Made by a program: the position numbers and the translations under genes | In this document: in pieces, positions 17,561 through 25,525 of the stretch | How the letters are laid out: every line of letters starts with the position of its first letter | Numbering within the stretch: position 1 is the first letter of the stretch | Source: Cecembia rubra | Lineage (GTDB): Bacteria > Bacteroidota > Bacteroidia > Cytophagales > Cyclobacteriaceae | Reading direction: 5' to 3' | Length of the DNA stretch: 64,000 nt | NCBI RefSeq assembly: GCF_003014575.1 | Contig: NZ_PYGF01000004.1 | Location: 62,001 to 126,000 of the forward strand | Notes under the pieces: generated by a model | Database searches by the model: none | The model's input: the letters and a program-made list of their open reading frames with translations, nothing else | What the model was told of the DNA's origin: nothing

Positions 17561-18625
17561 ATGCTGACCACTTCCCGTGGAATTTCCTTAGTATTAGCAA
17601 TAGCCATTTCTGCCCTCACGGTAGCCTTCTTACTCCTGATGGAGAATGCTACACCTACCCTATTGCTGGTTGCAGGTGGTATTTCGTTCTCTGTATCTTA
17701 TATACTGATGCAGGTTACTTTGGAATTCCTCATTTTTAAAGAGATCAGTAATATTTATGGGGTATTGGAAAAAATCCAGAAAAAAGACTACCCCTCAATC
17801 CCTAACAAATCTGATAGACTTTCAATTTCACCCCTGCGTAAAATCAATAATACCATTAACACCTATGCGCAGGCAAAAAACAGGGAGATCGAAACCCTTC
17901 AAAAAAATGCTGAATTCAGAAGGGAATTTATTGCAGACATATCCCATGAGTTAAAGACCCCGATATTTGCGGCCCAGGGCTATATCCATACCCTATTGGA
18001 TGGTGCAGTAGAGGACAAATCCGTAAGGTTGAAATTCCTGAAGAGGGCAGCCAAAAGCCTCAATGCGCTTGACAAACTTGTGCAGGACCTACTCACACTC
18101 AATCAGATGGAAAGTGGGGTTATCAAATTCAACTTTGAAGCTTTTGATCTGAAAGAGCTCATTCATGAAGTCATTGAAGAACTGGAACAGAAAGCAGCCA
18201 AAAGGGATGTATTGATCCGTTTTTTTTACGATAAAGGGAAATCCTACAAAACCATAGCGGATAAAGACAAAATTTTCAGGGTCTGCCAGAATCTTATCTC
18301 GAATGCCATCAAGTACAACCATGATGGCGGAGAGGTAGAAGTTCACCTCAAAACACATAAAAACTATATTCTTGTAGAGGTGAAAGACAATGGCAAAGGC
18401 ATTCCTCCAGAGGACCTAAAAAGGATTTTTGAGCGCTTTTACAGGGTGGAAAAAAGCAGATCAAGAGAAGGAGGAGGTACTGGACTGGGGCTTGCTATTG
18501 TCAAGCATATCCTCGAAGGTCACAAAAGTAAGATCTCCGTTAGCAGTACCTTGGGAAAGGGCTCAATTTTTAGTTTTGAATTGCCTTGTGAGAAACCGGC
18601 AAAAGAAGCTTCCCTAAAGATCTGA
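17561..18625 (+). CDS. PhoR-like membrane sensor histidine kinase
   Basis: Sensor kinase of 354 residues with two membrane helices (about 8-27 and 33-54) and only a few residues between them, so there is almost no periplasmic sensor. H129 lies in FIADISHELKTPIF (H box). Then come the N box CQNLISNAIKYNHDG, the G1 box VKDNGKGIPPEDL, the F box IFERFYRV and the G2 box GGGTGLGLAIVKHI. It follows the response regulator gene directly. Signal unknown. Confidence 0.94.
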   Translation: MLTTSRGISLVLAIAISALTVAFLLLMENATPTLLLVAGGISFSVSYILMQVTLEFLIFKEISNIYGVLEKIQKKDYPSIPNKSDRLSISPLRKINNTINTYAQAKNREIETLQKNAEFRREFIADISHELKTPIFAAQGYIHTLLDGAVEDKSVRLKFLKRAAKSLNALDKLVQDLLTLNQMESGVIKFNFEAFDLKELIHEVIEELEQKAAKRDVLIRFFYDKGKSYKTIADKDKIFRVCQNLISNAIKYNHDGGEVEVHLKTHKNYILVEVKDNGKGIPPEDLKRIFERFYRVEKSRSREGGGTGLGLAIVKHILEGHKSKISVSSTLGKGSIFSFELPCEKPAKEASLKI

Positions 18626-18644
18626 ACGCTTATTTAATTCCTTT

Positions 18645-19028
18645 TTATTTGACATAAGTATTGAAAAGATCCTCAAGGGTACTTTCCAGATCAGCACTCA
18701 GTCCACCATGCGGCCTTGATGTTTGCAGCATAGAACTCCGCGGCGCTGTCAGCCAGCGAAACCTCGAAGCACTATCTTGTAGGGAAATCGGGCTAAGTTC
18801 ATTCTTCCCTTCGCAGATAAGTTCCAATGACTTAATGTAGTCTGATAGAATACTGAAATCAGCCTCAGGATCTAAAGCATGCAGTTTGCTTTTATCAAGT
18901 TGGACTTTGCAGCAAAGAAAATTTTCCTTTTTGCAGCAAAGCAAAACTCCCACATTGATAAATTCCTCACGCTCTACCTTAGGGACTACCCTAAGAATGG
19001 CATATTCATACAAGTGTTTTTCTTGCAT
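18645..19028 (-). CDS. DUF3037 domain-containing protein
   Basis: Protein of 127 residues beginning MQEKHLYEYAILRVVPKVER and continuing EEFINVGVLLCCKKENFLCC, matching the DUF3037 family. The start lies 23 bases inside the end of the HipA-like gene, so the pair is co-transcribed and probably coupled. DUF3037 genes are often found beside HipA-family kinases; no activity is established. Four cysteines occur in two CC pairs. It converges with the PhoR-like gene. Confidence 0.82.
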   Translation of the reverse strand: MQEKHLYEYAILRVVPKVEREEFINVGVLLCCKKENFLCCKVQLDKSKLHALDPEADFSILSDYIKSLELICEGKNELSPISLQDSASRFRWLTAPRSSMLQTSRPHGGLSADLESTLEDLFNTYVK

Positions 19029-19809
19029 CTTCTGCGCCTTTTATAAACACCTCGGAATGATTTAATCGATCGAGCAAAAATTGCTTGTAGATGGCCTTGC
19101 CCTCTTCGGCAGTTTCCACATCTCTGGATTCCAGGATCCACTCATCAGGAATAAGGTTGATCAAGTGGTTGATTTTCTCTTGGCTAAGAATTGTTTTTAA
19201 TGCTTCATCCGCCTCTCTCAGCATACTGGCAGCTGGGAGACAGACATGGTCCTTGATCATAGGGAAGGCACTTTTGGCTTGCTTTTCCCAGTTTTCCCAA
19301 GAGTGATGGAATAAAAAAGAAGCTCCATGGTCAATCAGCCACAACTCCCTGTTCCAAATCAGCATATTGGTATTTCGGAAAGTACGGTCTACATTGGTGA
19401 TGAACGCATCAAGCCAGACTATTTTGGATGCTAGGAAAGGATCAAGCGAAGAAGCACCTGGATCAAAAGTCAGTGCTTTGGAAAGAAAATGCAGTGCAAG
19501 ATTCATACCTTGGCTGCCTTTGAGCAGGTCCTGGATTTCCTCATCTCCTTCAGATCTTCCAAAAGCTTCATCCAGATTGGCGAAGACCAGTTCGGGGACC
19601 TTAAGACCCAACATTCTTGCAATTTCTCCACCGAGCAGTTCAGCGATAAGTGCTTTCTCCCGCTGTCCCGCACCTCTAAATTTGAGTACGTAGCTGAACC
19701 CATCGTCTGCATTTGCCAGGGCAGGCAGAGAACCACCTTCCCTTAAAGGCATGACATAGCGGGTCACATTCACTGTCCTAAGCTGAAGGATCTTGTTGTT
19801 TTCGTCCAT
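19006..19809 (-). CDS. HipA-family kinase
   Basis: HipA-like kinase, 267 residues from the ATG at 19809; an in-frame ATG at 19950 would add 47 residues lying in the promoter-like spacer and without family resemblance. Visible kinase motifs are VLKFRG (candidate ATP-binding K43), the catalytic-loop-like ITNVDRTFRNTNML (137-150) and LIDHGASFLF (158-167, metal-binding Asp). It is shorter than true HipA toxins (about 440 residues), lacks their N-terminal subdomain and has no HipB gene beside it; the DUF3037 gene overlaps its end instead. Function unknown. Confidence 0.83.
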   Translation of the reverse strand: MDENNKILQLRTVNVTRYVMPLREGGSLPALANADDGFSYVLKFRGAGQREKALIAELLGGEIARMLGLKVPELVFANLDEAFGRSEGDEEIQDLLKGSQGMNLALHFLSKALTFDPGASSLDPFLASKIVWLDAFITNVDRTFRNTNMLIWNRELWLIDHGASFLFHHSWENWEKQAKSAFPMIKDHVCLPAASMLREADEALKTILSQEKINHLINLIPDEWILESRDVETAEEGKAIYKQFLLDRLNHSEVFIKGAEDARKTLV

Positions 19810-19987
19810 TCCTGTTGTCAATTCCTTTTCAAATGTACTGGCAAAAACATCAAACTCCAATCCTAATTCACATGTTATCTTTGCGGCAAATTGGTATTTA
19901 CCCCTGTTGGTAATAGACTTATTACTTAACAGGATTGAAACAGAGATCAAAATTTTCTTAAAATTTTTTTCAGATTTCAGAATTTTC

Positions 19988-19995
19988 TACCTTTG
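19988..19995 (+). promoter_or_regulatory. -7 box upstream of the pseudouridine synthase gene
   Basis: TACCTTTG fits TAnnTTTG exactly. The start point would be near 20002, 17 bases before the ATG at 20019, which rules out the earlier in-frame TTG at 20004 as a useful start. The -33 region is only T-rich. Confidence 0.55.
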
Positions 19996-20018
19996 CAGGC
20001 TCATTGGGGAAGCACTGC

Positions 20019-20729
20019 ATGAAGAAGATTGATTTTAAGGACTTGATTCTGTTTGAAAACGAGGATTACCTTGTCATCAATAAGCCTCCCTATTTATCGA
20101 CATTGGACGACAGGCATGAAGCACAGAACATCCTGGAATTGGCCAGAGAGTACACCCCAGATGCCCAGGTGTGTCACCGACTGGACAAAGAAACATCAGG
20201 CTGCCTTGTAATCGCCAAACACCAAGAGGCTTATCGGAACATCGCTATCCAGTTTGAAGACCGAAAAGTCAGCAAAATCTATCATGCAGTAGTGGAAGGC
20301 ATCCATGAGTACAAAGATGTACTGGTGGACCGTAATATCCACGCGACCAATAAAGGCATCGCCAAGATAACCAAAGAAGGCAAGCCTGCACAGACGATTT
20401 TCAATACCCTGAGAACTTATTACTCCTATACTTTGGTGGAGTGTAAGCCGATTACAGGTAGATTGCACCAAATCAGGGTGCATTTGGCCTACCTGAATTC
20501 TCCTATCTGCGGGGATGAAATGTATGGAGGCAAGCCCCTTTACTTATCTGCCTTAAAAAGGCGCTTTAATCTCAAAAAAGGCACAGATGAACTGCCCATC
20601 ATGCAGCGTGTTTCGCTCCATGCTTATGCCATAGGCTTCGAAGGCATTAAGGGAGAGCGCATTGAAGTGATTGCTCCATACCCTAAAGACTTTGATGTTT
20701 TGGTCAAGCAACTGGAAAAAAACCGCTAA
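20019..20729 (+). CDS. RluA-family pseudouridine synthase
   Basis: RNA pseudouridine synthase of 236 residues. The catalytic aspartate is D56 in CHRLDKETSG, and the family segment CKPITGRLHQIRVHLAYL is complete. There is no S4 domain at the N-terminus, so the RluA/TruC-like subgroup is likelier than RluC or RluD. The target RNA (rRNA or tRNA) cannot be read from sequence. Divergent from the HipA-like gene and followed by the rplM operon, which has its own promoter. Confidence 0.9.
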   Translation: MKKIDFKDLILFENEDYLVINKPPYLSTLDDRHEAQNILELAREYTPDAQVCHRLDKETSGCLVIAKHQEAYRNIAIQFEDRKVSKIYHAVVEGIHEYKDVLVDRNIHATNKGIAKITKEGKPAQTIFNTLRTYYSYTLVECKPITGRLHQIRVHLAYLNSPICGDEMYGGKPLYLSALKRRFNLKKGTDELPIMQRVSLHAYAIGFEGIKGERIEVIAPYPKDFDVLVKQLEKNR

Positions 20730-20761
20730 CTCGTAGAAAATGTGGGCAATAATATTGTTTC

Positions 20762-20794
20762 TTTTGCAATAAAAAGAAATTACTTCTATCTTTG
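20762..20794 (+). promoter_or_regulatory. Promoter of rplM-rpsI-rpsB
   Basis: Canonical Bacteroidota promoter: TTTTG at 20762-20766, a 20-base gap, then TATCTTTG at 20787-20794. The start point would be near 20801, inside a small palindrome (CCCTT/AAGGG, 20798-20810), giving a leader of about 50 bases before rplM. Confidence 0.8.
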
Positions 20795-20850
20795 TGTCCC
20801 TTTTTAAGGGTACAGTATATTTAACAAGCTAATAATTAAACATTTACACA

Positions 20851-21294
20851 GTGGATACATTAAGCTACAAAACCAAATCAGCAAATGCCGCGACTGTAGA
20901 GAAAAACTGGGTGGTAGTGGATGCCCAGGCTGCAGTGTTGGGTAGATTTGCCAGTGAGGTTGCCAAAATCCTAAGGGGTAAGCATAAGCCTTATTATACC
21001 CCTCACGTGGACTGCGGAGACAACGTGATTGTCATCAATGCAGACAAGGTTAGGTTGACCGGAAGAAAAATGGACGAAAAAGTATATGTTCGTCATACCG
21101 GCTACCCAGGTGGACAGCGTATTTCTACCCCAAAATTGTTGAAGCAAAAATCTGCTTCCATTTTGGTAGAAAAAGCAGTTAGAGGTATGCTTCCTAAAAA
21201 CAGATTGGGAAGACAATTGTACAGAAACCTTTACGTTTACAACAGTTCTGAGCATCCTCATGCTGCGCAGCAACCTAAAGAAATCAAATTCTAA
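20851..21294 (+). CDS. rplM: 50S ribosomal protein L13
   Basis: Ribosomal protein uL13, 147 residues, one of the first proteins to bind 23S rRNA. Typical blocks are WVVVDAQAAVLGRFASEVAK, HVDCGDNVIVINADKVRLTG and RGMLPKNRLGRQ. The start is GTG at 20851. It is the first gene of rplM-rpsI-rpsB, with rpsI 12 bases downstream. Confidence 0.97.
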   Translation: MDTLSYKTKSANAATVEKNWVVVDAQAAVLGRFASEVAKILRGKHKPYYTPHVDCGDNVIVINADKVRLTGRKMDEKVYVRHTGYPGGQRISTPKLLKQKSASILVEKAVRGMLPKNRLGRQLYRNLYVYNSSEHPHAAQQPKEIKF

Positions 21295-21306
21295 TCTCAG
21301 CAGTTC

Positions 21307-21693
21307 ATGGAAATTATCAATACAATCGGTAGAAGAAAGACATCTGTTGCAAGAATCTACATGAAGCCGGGAAAAGGTGAGATCACTGTTAACAACAGAC
21401 CGATCGAAGTTTACTTCCCATTTGATCTGCATCAGATTGTAGTAAGACAGCCTCTGGCACTTGTTGGTGTAGACGGTACTTACGACATCAAAATCAACGT
21501 AGACGGTGGTGGTATCAAGGGACAGGCCGAGGCAGCCAGAATGGCTATCTCAAGAGCTTTGTGCGAATTTGATATCGAGCACAGACCTGCATTGAAAAAA
21601 GAAGGATTCCTTACCAGAGACCCAAGAATGGTGGAGCGTAAGAAAGCCGGACGTAGAAAAGCAAGAAGAAGATTCCAGTTCTCTAAACGTTAA
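21307..21693 (+). CDS. rpsI: 30S ribosomal protein S9
   Basis: Ribosomal protein uS9, 128 residues. The N-terminal IGRRKTSVARIYMKPGKG, the central GGIKGQAEAARMAISRAL and the basic C-terminus ending FQFSKR, which reaches the P-site tRNA, are all present. It sits between rplM and rpsB with short gaps, the classical order. Confidence 0.98.
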   Translation: MEIINTIGRRKTSVARIYMKPGKGEITVNNRPIEVYFPFDLHQIVVRQPLALVGVDGTYDIKINVDGGGIKGQAEAARMAISRALCEFDIEHRPALKKEGFLTRDPRMVERKKAGRRKARRRFQFSKR

Positions 21694-21738
21694 TCTGGAT
21701 TTACTTCGAATTTTATATCGAAACTATCTTATTTATTA

Positions 21739-22500
21739 ATGGCACAAATAGAATATAAAGACTTACTGGATGCTGGTGTTCACTTCGGACACTTGACGAG
21801 AAAGTGGGATCCAAGAATGGCTCCGTATATCTTCATGGAGAAGAACGGTATCCATATCATTGACCTAAACAAAACGCTTGTTTGCCTCGAAGAAGCATCC
21901 AACGCAATCAAGCAGATCGTACGCTCAGGCAAAAAAGTTATGTTCGTCGCTACTAAAAAGCAGGCGAAAGACTTGGTAGCTGAGGAAGCAAAAAGGCTGA
22001 GCATGCCTTTCGTAACCGAAAGATGGTTGGGCGGAATGTTGACCAACTTCGCTACTATCCGTAAGTCCTTGAAGAAAATGTCTTCCATCGATAAAATGAT
22101 GAAAGAAGATTCTTACAAGAACCTAGCTAAAAAAGAGCGTTTGATGATCACCAGACAAAGAGAAAAACTGGAAACTGTATTGGGCGGTATTGCTGACCTT
22201 ACCAGACTTCCAGCGGCTTTGTTTATAGTAGACATTAAGAGAGAGCACATCGCTATCTCTGAAGCACAAAAGCTTGGTATCCCAGTATTCGCGTTGGTTG
22301 ATACGAACTCTAACCCTAATGAGGTAGATTTCCCAATCCCAGCTAACGACGATGCATACAAATCAATCTCTTTGTTGGTAAAAGCATTCGGTGCAGCTAT
22401 TGAAGAAGGTCTTTCTGAAAGGAAAAAAGACAAAGAAGAAGCTAAACTTTCTGAAGAGGAAGAAGCTAAAAAAGCTGTAGATGCTGAAACACAAGAGTAA
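21739..22500 (+). CDS. rpsB: 30S ribosomal protein S2
   Basis: Ribosomal protein uS2, 253 residues. Landmarks are [47 protein letters not shown] and [20 protein letters not shown]. The C-terminal tail is highly charged (Lys/Glu), as is common in Bacteroidota. Last gene before a strong terminator, so tsf is probably transcribed partly or wholly from its own start. Confidence 0.98.
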   Translation: MAQIEYKDLLDAGVHFGHLTRKWDPRMAPYIFMEKNGIHIIDLNKTLVCLEEASNAIKQIVRSGKKVMFVATKKQAKDLVAEEAKRLSMPFVTERWLGGMLTNFATIRKSLKKMSSIDKMMKEDSYKNLAKKERLMITRQREKLETVLGGIADLTRLPAALFIVDIKREHIAISEAQKLGIPVFALVDTNSNPNEVDFPIPANDDAYKSISLLVKAFGAAIEEGLSERKKDKEEAKLSEEEEAKKAVDAETQE

Positions 22501-22522
22501 TCCACTTTGATATACTGATTAC

Positions 22523-22566
22523 AAAAAATTGAACATGTGGTACATCCTGTGTTCAATTTTTTGTTT
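22523..22566 (+). terminator. Terminator or attenuator between rpsB and tsf
   Basis: Thirteen-base-pair stem AAAAAATTGAACA (22523-22535) / TGTTCAATTTTTT (22550-22562) with a 14-base loop and further T residues. It may be partial, giving more S2 than EF-Ts. Confidence 0.85.
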
Positions 22567-22648
22567 TTACTAAACCTGTCAGGCCTTGTAATCCAAACAG
22601 GTTCCACACTTAAAGAAAAAAGTTTAATCGCATAAATTGACTAAAACA

Positions 22649-23479
22649 ATGGCTATTACTGCACAAGAAGTTAACAAACTGAGACAAATGACCGGTGCCG
22701 GTATGATGGACTGTAAAAAAGCCCTTACTGAAGCTGAAGGAGATTTTGAAAAAGCTATCGATATTCTAAGGAAAAAAGGTCAGAAAGTTTCTGCTTCCAG
22801 AGCGGACAGAGAAACCAAAGAAGGTACTATCGTCACCAAGGTAACTGCTGATGGCAAAACCGGCTTGTTGCTTTCTTTAACCTGTGAAACTGACTTCGTA
22901 GCTAAAAATGAAGAGTTCGTTTCTTTTGCAAACACAGCATTGGAACTGGCTTCCAACAATAACGCTACTTCTGTAGCTGATATCTTGGCCCTACCATTCG
23001 AAGGAATTACTGTAGGTGAAAAAATCGTTGAATTGACCGGTAAAATCGGTGAAAAAATCGAAATCTCCCACTTTGAAGTGGTAAACGGTGAAGCTGTGGT
23101 TCCTTACATCCACTCCAATGGTAAATTGGGAGTATTGGTAGCCCTTATCAACACCAATGGTGCAGCAGTTGAAGAAGCTGGAAAAGACGTAGCAATGCAG
23201 ATTGCTGCAATGAACCCAGTAGCTGTTGATAAAGATGGCGTAGATGCTACTACTGTACAAAGAGAAATCGAAGTTGGTAAAGAGCAGGCAAGACAAGAAG
23301 GTAAGCCTGAAGAGATGTTGGAAAAAATTGCATTGGGCAAATTGCAGAAATTCTACAAAGAAAACACTTTGTTGAGCCAAGCATTCGTAAAAGACAACTC
23401 TTTGTCTATTGCTCAGTACCTGGATAAAGTAAGCAAAGGAATGACTGTTGCAGCTTTCAAAAGGGTATCTATAGGATAA
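22649..23479 (+). CDS. tsf: Elongation factor Ts
   Basis: Guanine nucleotide exchange factor for EF-Tu, 276 residues. The N-terminal UBA-like part reads MAITAQEVNKLRQMTGAGMM with the signature DCKKALTEAEGDFEKAI; the core contains LSLTCETDFVAKNEEF. I start at the ATG at 22649; an in-frame TTG twelve bases earlier is not needed. It follows rpsB in the usual order but is separated by a terminator. The stop codon is followed at once by a heptanucleotide repeat. Confidence 0.97.
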   Translation: MAITAQEVNKLRQMTGAGMMDCKKALTEAEGDFEKAIDILRKKGQKVSASRADRETKEGTIVTKVTADGKTGLLLSLTCETDFVAKNEEFVSFANTALELASNNNATSVADILALPFEGITVGEKIVELTGKIGEKIEISHFEVVNGEAVVPYIHSNGKLGVLVALINTNGAAVEEAGKDVAMQIAAMNPVAVDKDGVDATTVQREIEVGKEQARQEGKPEEMLEKIALGKLQKFYKENTLLSQAFVKDNSLSIAQYLDKVSKGMTVAAFKRVSIG

Positions 23480-23483
23480 TATT

Positions 23484-23550
23484 AGAAGCAAGAAACAAGA
23501 CTCAAGAAGCAAGACTCAAAGCTCGTCCCGAAGGATTTCTGGAAAGCAAG
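23484..23550 (+). repeat. Heptanucleotide-period repeat in the tsf 3' region
   Basis: Five perfectly phased 7-base units, AGAAGCA, AGAAACA, AGACTCA, AGAAGCA, AGACTCA (23484-23518), then a degenerate continuation with AGCAAGACTTGAG near 23543. It starts four bases after the tsf stop and lies before the terminator at 23569. Same consensus (AGAnnCA) as the arrays after ettA and near hslV. Confidence 0.75.
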
Positions 23551-23568
23551 ACTTGAGAAATTGGATAT

Positions 23569-23600
23569 AAAGCTGACTTCGAAAGGGGTCAGCTTTTTTT
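23569..23600 (+). terminator. Terminator of tsf
   Basis: Stem AAAGCTGAC (23569-23577) / GTCAGCTTT (23588-23596), 10-base loop, followed by TTTT. About 90 bases after the tsf stop, with the heptanucleotide repeat in between. Confidence 0.88.
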
Positions 23601-23810
23601 ATCTAATTTGGCAACAAATGCAAAATGTCACAAAGTGTTTGTTTAAGAAATTTAATTCATTGTTACTACACACGCCAATTGATGGCAATCCCTTTCAGGA
23701 TCAAAACACTGAAAATGTAATTCAAAGATGGCAACTCATTGAATTTTCAAATAGACGGAGCTGTGGAAAACAAAAAGTTTGAAATAAAACTAAATAACCA
23801 ATATTCTATA

Positions 23811-23939
23811 TCAGATATATTCCCGGGTTAAAGTATCAGCAATAATCTCCTTGTGGTCAAAGGCCAAAACTGGAAGTTGGCCAAGAGGAAACCAGCTGAC
23901 GGCAACGCTGTCCGTGCTCAGGGACTGGACATGCGATTT
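23811..23939 (-). pseudogene. C-terminal remnant of a NUDIX-hydrolase-like gene
   Basis: In the 714-base spacer between tsf and the ABC1 kinase, the minus strand encodes about 42 residues ending VAVSWFPLGQLPVLAFDHKE plus IIADTLTREYI and a stop. The W-F-P-L-x-x-L-P ... F-D-H pattern is typical of the C-terminus of NrtR/ADP-ribose-type NUDIX proteins. A TGA lies directly upstream in frame and no NUDIX box is found. Further upstream to about 24110 are short open stretches in shifted frames (for example EEWESFGVIEGFNTGVVFQL). This looks like a decayed gene. The rest of the spacer (23601-23810) shows nothing. Confidence 0.45.
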
Positions 23940-24134
23940 TCACCCAGGATTGTATCCTGCATATTGAATAGCCCTTAAGGCCTCACTATGTGACTTCAGG
24001 ATAGCCCTCTGTGAAACAATTGAAAAACGACCCCTGTATTAAAACCCTCAATAACTCCAAAGCTCTCCCATTCTTCATACTAAATTTCCCCTATCAATAG
24101 TAGTTCACTTACTGCTTCAGATTTCAAAATCCAA

Positions 24135-24163
24135 CAAAAAACCACCCCGGTATCCCAAGGTGG
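24135..24163 (-). terminator. Terminator of the ABC1 kinase gene
   Basis: Stem CCACC (24142-24146) / GGTGG (24159-24163) with an adenine run to the left that becomes a U-tract on the minus strand. About 30 bases after the kinase stop. Confidence 0.7.
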
Positions 24164-24193
24164 CTTCGATGGTGAATTAAACAACTCTCTGTT

Positions 24194-25513
24194 CTATTCC
24201 AGCCATTTTGGCTTTGTGGTCTTGATATTGGCCCCCAATTGGTTCAGGATGTTATACAATCCAAAATAAGTCCTATTGATATAAAGCCCATGCCTGGAAC
24301 CTCTCGCCTGGCGGGACTTCTTGAACATTTTGTCATTGGAAATTCTGTCCCCCAATTGGAAGATTTGCTCAAAATAACTGTCATCTGCAAAATCAAATGT
24401 TGCTGCATGGAAAGGTTTACCCAAAAGAGAAATCATTTCTTTGAAAACTCCTTTGAAATAAGCCTTTTCTTCTTCAGTATCTTTGTCAGAAATAAACTCT
24501 AGCGCATAGAACACTTCATTCAATTCCTGTTCATTAAGCAGCATATCCTTTTTGATCAGGGCGAAATAACCCTCATAAAAATCCTTTGGAAGAATTTTTA
24601 CACAACCAAAATCAATAATTCCCAATTTATCATCATTGGTAATAATAAAATTCCCCGGATGGGGATCAGCATGTACCTGTTGAAGGTTGTGCACCTGATG
24701 GTGGTAGAAATTCCAAAGAGATTGACCTACCTTGTTTTTGGCTTCCTGTGTAGGATTGAAATCCAACCATTCTTTGATATGTTTGCCTTCAATCCAGTCC
24801 ATCGTGATGATACGCTCAGAACTCATCTCCTGATAATAACCAGGGAAGGTCAAGCCTTCGATATGGCTGCAAGCTGCTGATATTTCCAAAGAGCGCTGTA
24901 CCTCCAACACATAATCCGTCTCTTCAATCAACTTACTTTCTACTTCCTCCATATAATGGTCCAGCTCCCTTTCATTCATATTGAGCAATCTCAAAGCAAA
25001 TGGTTTCACCAATTTAAGATCAGAGCTTACAGAATCTGCCACCCCTGGATACTGGATTTTTACTGCAAAGGTCTTACCCTCCTTAGTAGCTTTATGTACC
25101 TGTCCAATAGAGGCGGCATTTACCGCTGATTTGGTAAAGGTATCATACATTTGATCAGGGGTTTTTCCAAAATACTTTTGGAAAGTCTTTACTACCAAAG
25201 GATAGGACAAGGGTGGCGCACTGTATTGGGCCATGGTAAATTTGTCCTGATAAGCTCTAGGCAATAAATTCTTATCCATTGACATCATCTGGGCTACTTT
25301 AAGGGCTGAACCCTTCAGCTGGCTAAGAGAGTTGTAAATATCCTCTGCATTATTATTGTGCAGTTCTTCTTTGGATAGAGATGGGTTGACTACCTTCTTG
25401 GCATAATGCTTTACATAATTGCCCCCAACTTTTGCTCCAGTGCTTATAAATTTTGCAGCACGCTGCACTTTGGAAACAGGAATACTCTGCTGTTCCTTCA
25501 CACTTCTTTCCAT
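24194..25513 (-). CDS. ABC1/UbiB (AarF, ADCK) family atypical kinase
   Basis: Protein kinase-like ATPase of 439 residues of the ABC1/COQ8/UbiB family, linked to isoprenoid lipid and quinone metabolism. Motifs: the K-x-G-Q region appears as LKVAQMMS (71-78), then NAASIGQVHKAT (132-143), the ATP-lysine segment AVKIQYPG (150-157), the catalytic HADPHPGNFI and the metal site IIDFGCVKI. The canonical glycine of KxGQ is alanine here. No C-terminal membrane helix is obvious, unlike E. coli UbiB. It lies 12 bases after the TetR gene, so they form an operon. Confidence 0.9.
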   Translation of the reverse strand: MERSVKEQQSIPVSKVQRAAKFISTGAKVGGNYVKHYAKKVVNPSLSKEELHNNNAEDIYNSLSQLKGSALKVAQMMSMDKNLLPRAYQDKFTMAQYSAPPLSYPLVVKTFQKYFGKTPDQMYDTFTKSAVNAASIGQVHKATKEGKTFAVKIQYPGVADSVSSDLKLVKPFALRLLNMNERELDHYMEEVESKLIEETDYVLEVQRSLEISAACSHIEGLTFPGYYQEMSSERIITMDWIEGKHIKEWLDFNPTQEAKNKVGQSLWNFYHHQVHNLQQVHADPHPGNFIITNDDKLGIIDFGCVKILPKDFYEGYFALIKKDMLLNEQELNEVFYALEFISDKDTEEEKAYFKGVFKEMISLLGKPFHAATFDFADDSYFEQIFQLGDRISNDKMFKKSRQARGSRHGLYINRTYFGLYNILNQLGANIKTTKPKWLE

Positions 25514-25525
25514 TAATTCCTGATC

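Noticed and set aside
22991-23512. Open frame of 173 codons on the minus strand inside tsf
   Set aside because: Phe/Tyr/Ser-rich antisense shadow running into the heptanucleotide repeat; tsf is certain.
23484-23550. Could the repeats after tsf be a CRISPR array?
   Set aside because: Units are 7 bases with no spacers, and no cas gene is present.
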